Shown here: in pieces, positions 5,716 to 5,945 of the stretch
How the letters are laid out: every line of letters begins with the position of its first letter
Numbering within the stretch: the stretch's first letter is position 1
Assembly: GCA_017523995.1 (NCBI GenBank)
Contig: JAFWUX010000094.1
Coordinates: forward strand, 1 to 5,945
From: Oscillospiraceae bacterium
Lineage (GTDB): Bacteria; Bacillota_A; Clostridia; Oscillospirales; Ruminococcaceae
Reading direction: 5' to 3'
Length of the DNA stretch: 5,945 bases
Translations under genes and position numbers: made by a program
Notes under the pieces: generated by a model
The model's database searches: none
What the model was told of the DNA's origin: nothing
Seen by the model: only the letters and a program-made list of their open reading frames with translations

Positions 5716-5945
5716 AGGAAAGGATGGTATCAGTGCGGGCATGTATGATCCCTGTGCTGCCCGCATTGCCGTCACTTTCGTGAAAATGCCACCCCTTCGG
5801 CAGGATCACAAATGAGAGAGGCAGGGAAGAAAACGGGAATTGGGGGAACATGTATGAAAGAACATAACATCTGAGGATGTCACCCGGCTGCTGCAATATA
5901 TTGCAAAGATGATCCCGGAGATCTGAACGGTTCCGGAATGTGCAA
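5716..5945 (+). other. Leader region downstream of promoter C, no recognisable gene
   Basis: This stretch runs from the predicted start of promoter C transcripts to the window edge. It holds a possible hairpin with 8-bp arms TGCGGGCA (5734-5741) and TGCCCGCA (5758-5765), without a T-run. A G-rich sequence GGGGGA (5842-5847) precedes ATG codons at 5850 and 5854, but both open only tiny frames (5 and 6 codons). A longer protein-like stretch (about 18 codons, ending TGA at 5923-5925) lies in another frame without a start. The region is either a long untranslated leader or the damaged start of a gene; I cannot decide. Confidence 0.3.

Noticed and set aside
5724..5783. A 19-codon possible leader peptide just after promoter C.
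   Set aside because: The ATG is only a few bases from the predicted transcription start, the G-rich sequence is too close to it, and there is no run of a regulatory codon.
1..5945. CRISPR arrays, tRNA or rRNA genes, insertion sequences and attachment sites.
   Set aside because: No regularly spaced repeats, cloverleaf, rRNA-like or transposase-like sequences, or terminal inverted repeats were seen on either strand.

Overview
The window looks like chromosomal DNA from a fibre-degrading, dockerin-producing member of the Bacillota, most likely Ruminococcus or a close relative. The signs are a secreted esterase with a type I dockerin, strong G-rich Shine-Dalgarno sequences, moderately GC-rich codon use and textbook sigma-A promoters. 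The genus is an inference; no rRNA or other taxonomic marker is present.

Layout: (1) 1-378 is non-coding upstream sequence with a strong promoter (-10 at 156-161) and a structured leader of about 210 nt. (2) 379-2967 (+) encodes an 862-residue secreted enzyme: N-terminal beta-sandwich, first SGNH/CE12-type esterase, linker, dockerin, CBM35-like module, second SGNH/CE12-type esterase. It is probably a cellulosomal rhamnogalacturonan or pectin deacetylase. (3) 2968-3383 is a crowded intergenic region. It has a second strong promoter, a possible short structured RNA that ends at an intrinsic terminator (3284-3323), a possible 83-codon gene on the opposite strand, and a consensus promoter for the next gene. 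(4) 3384-5606 (+) encodes a 740-residue cytoplasmic regulator: LacI-type sugar-sensing domain, uncharacterised middle, degenerate GGDEF-like domain and C-terminal AraC DNA-binding domain. It ends at an intrinsic terminator (5606-5643). (5) 5644-5945 starts with a third strong promoter, followed by about 230 nt in which no gene could be recognised. The gene it drives probably begins beyond the window.

The main observation is that three promoters (before the esterase, between the two genes, and after the regulator) share the same composite element. Each has two adjacent 21-bp direct half-sites whose core is CATGARAWTG, nine bases, GTKATTG. The second half-site overlaps the -35 box, and the spacer to the -10 is exactly 17 bp. 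This layout is expected for an AraC-family activator, and the only regulator in the window has an AraC domain. The inferred picture is a local polysaccharide-utilisation regulon. The fused regulator would sense a sugar and switch on the esterase, the intergenic transcript and a downstream unit, while its own gene has a near-consensus promoter without the element.
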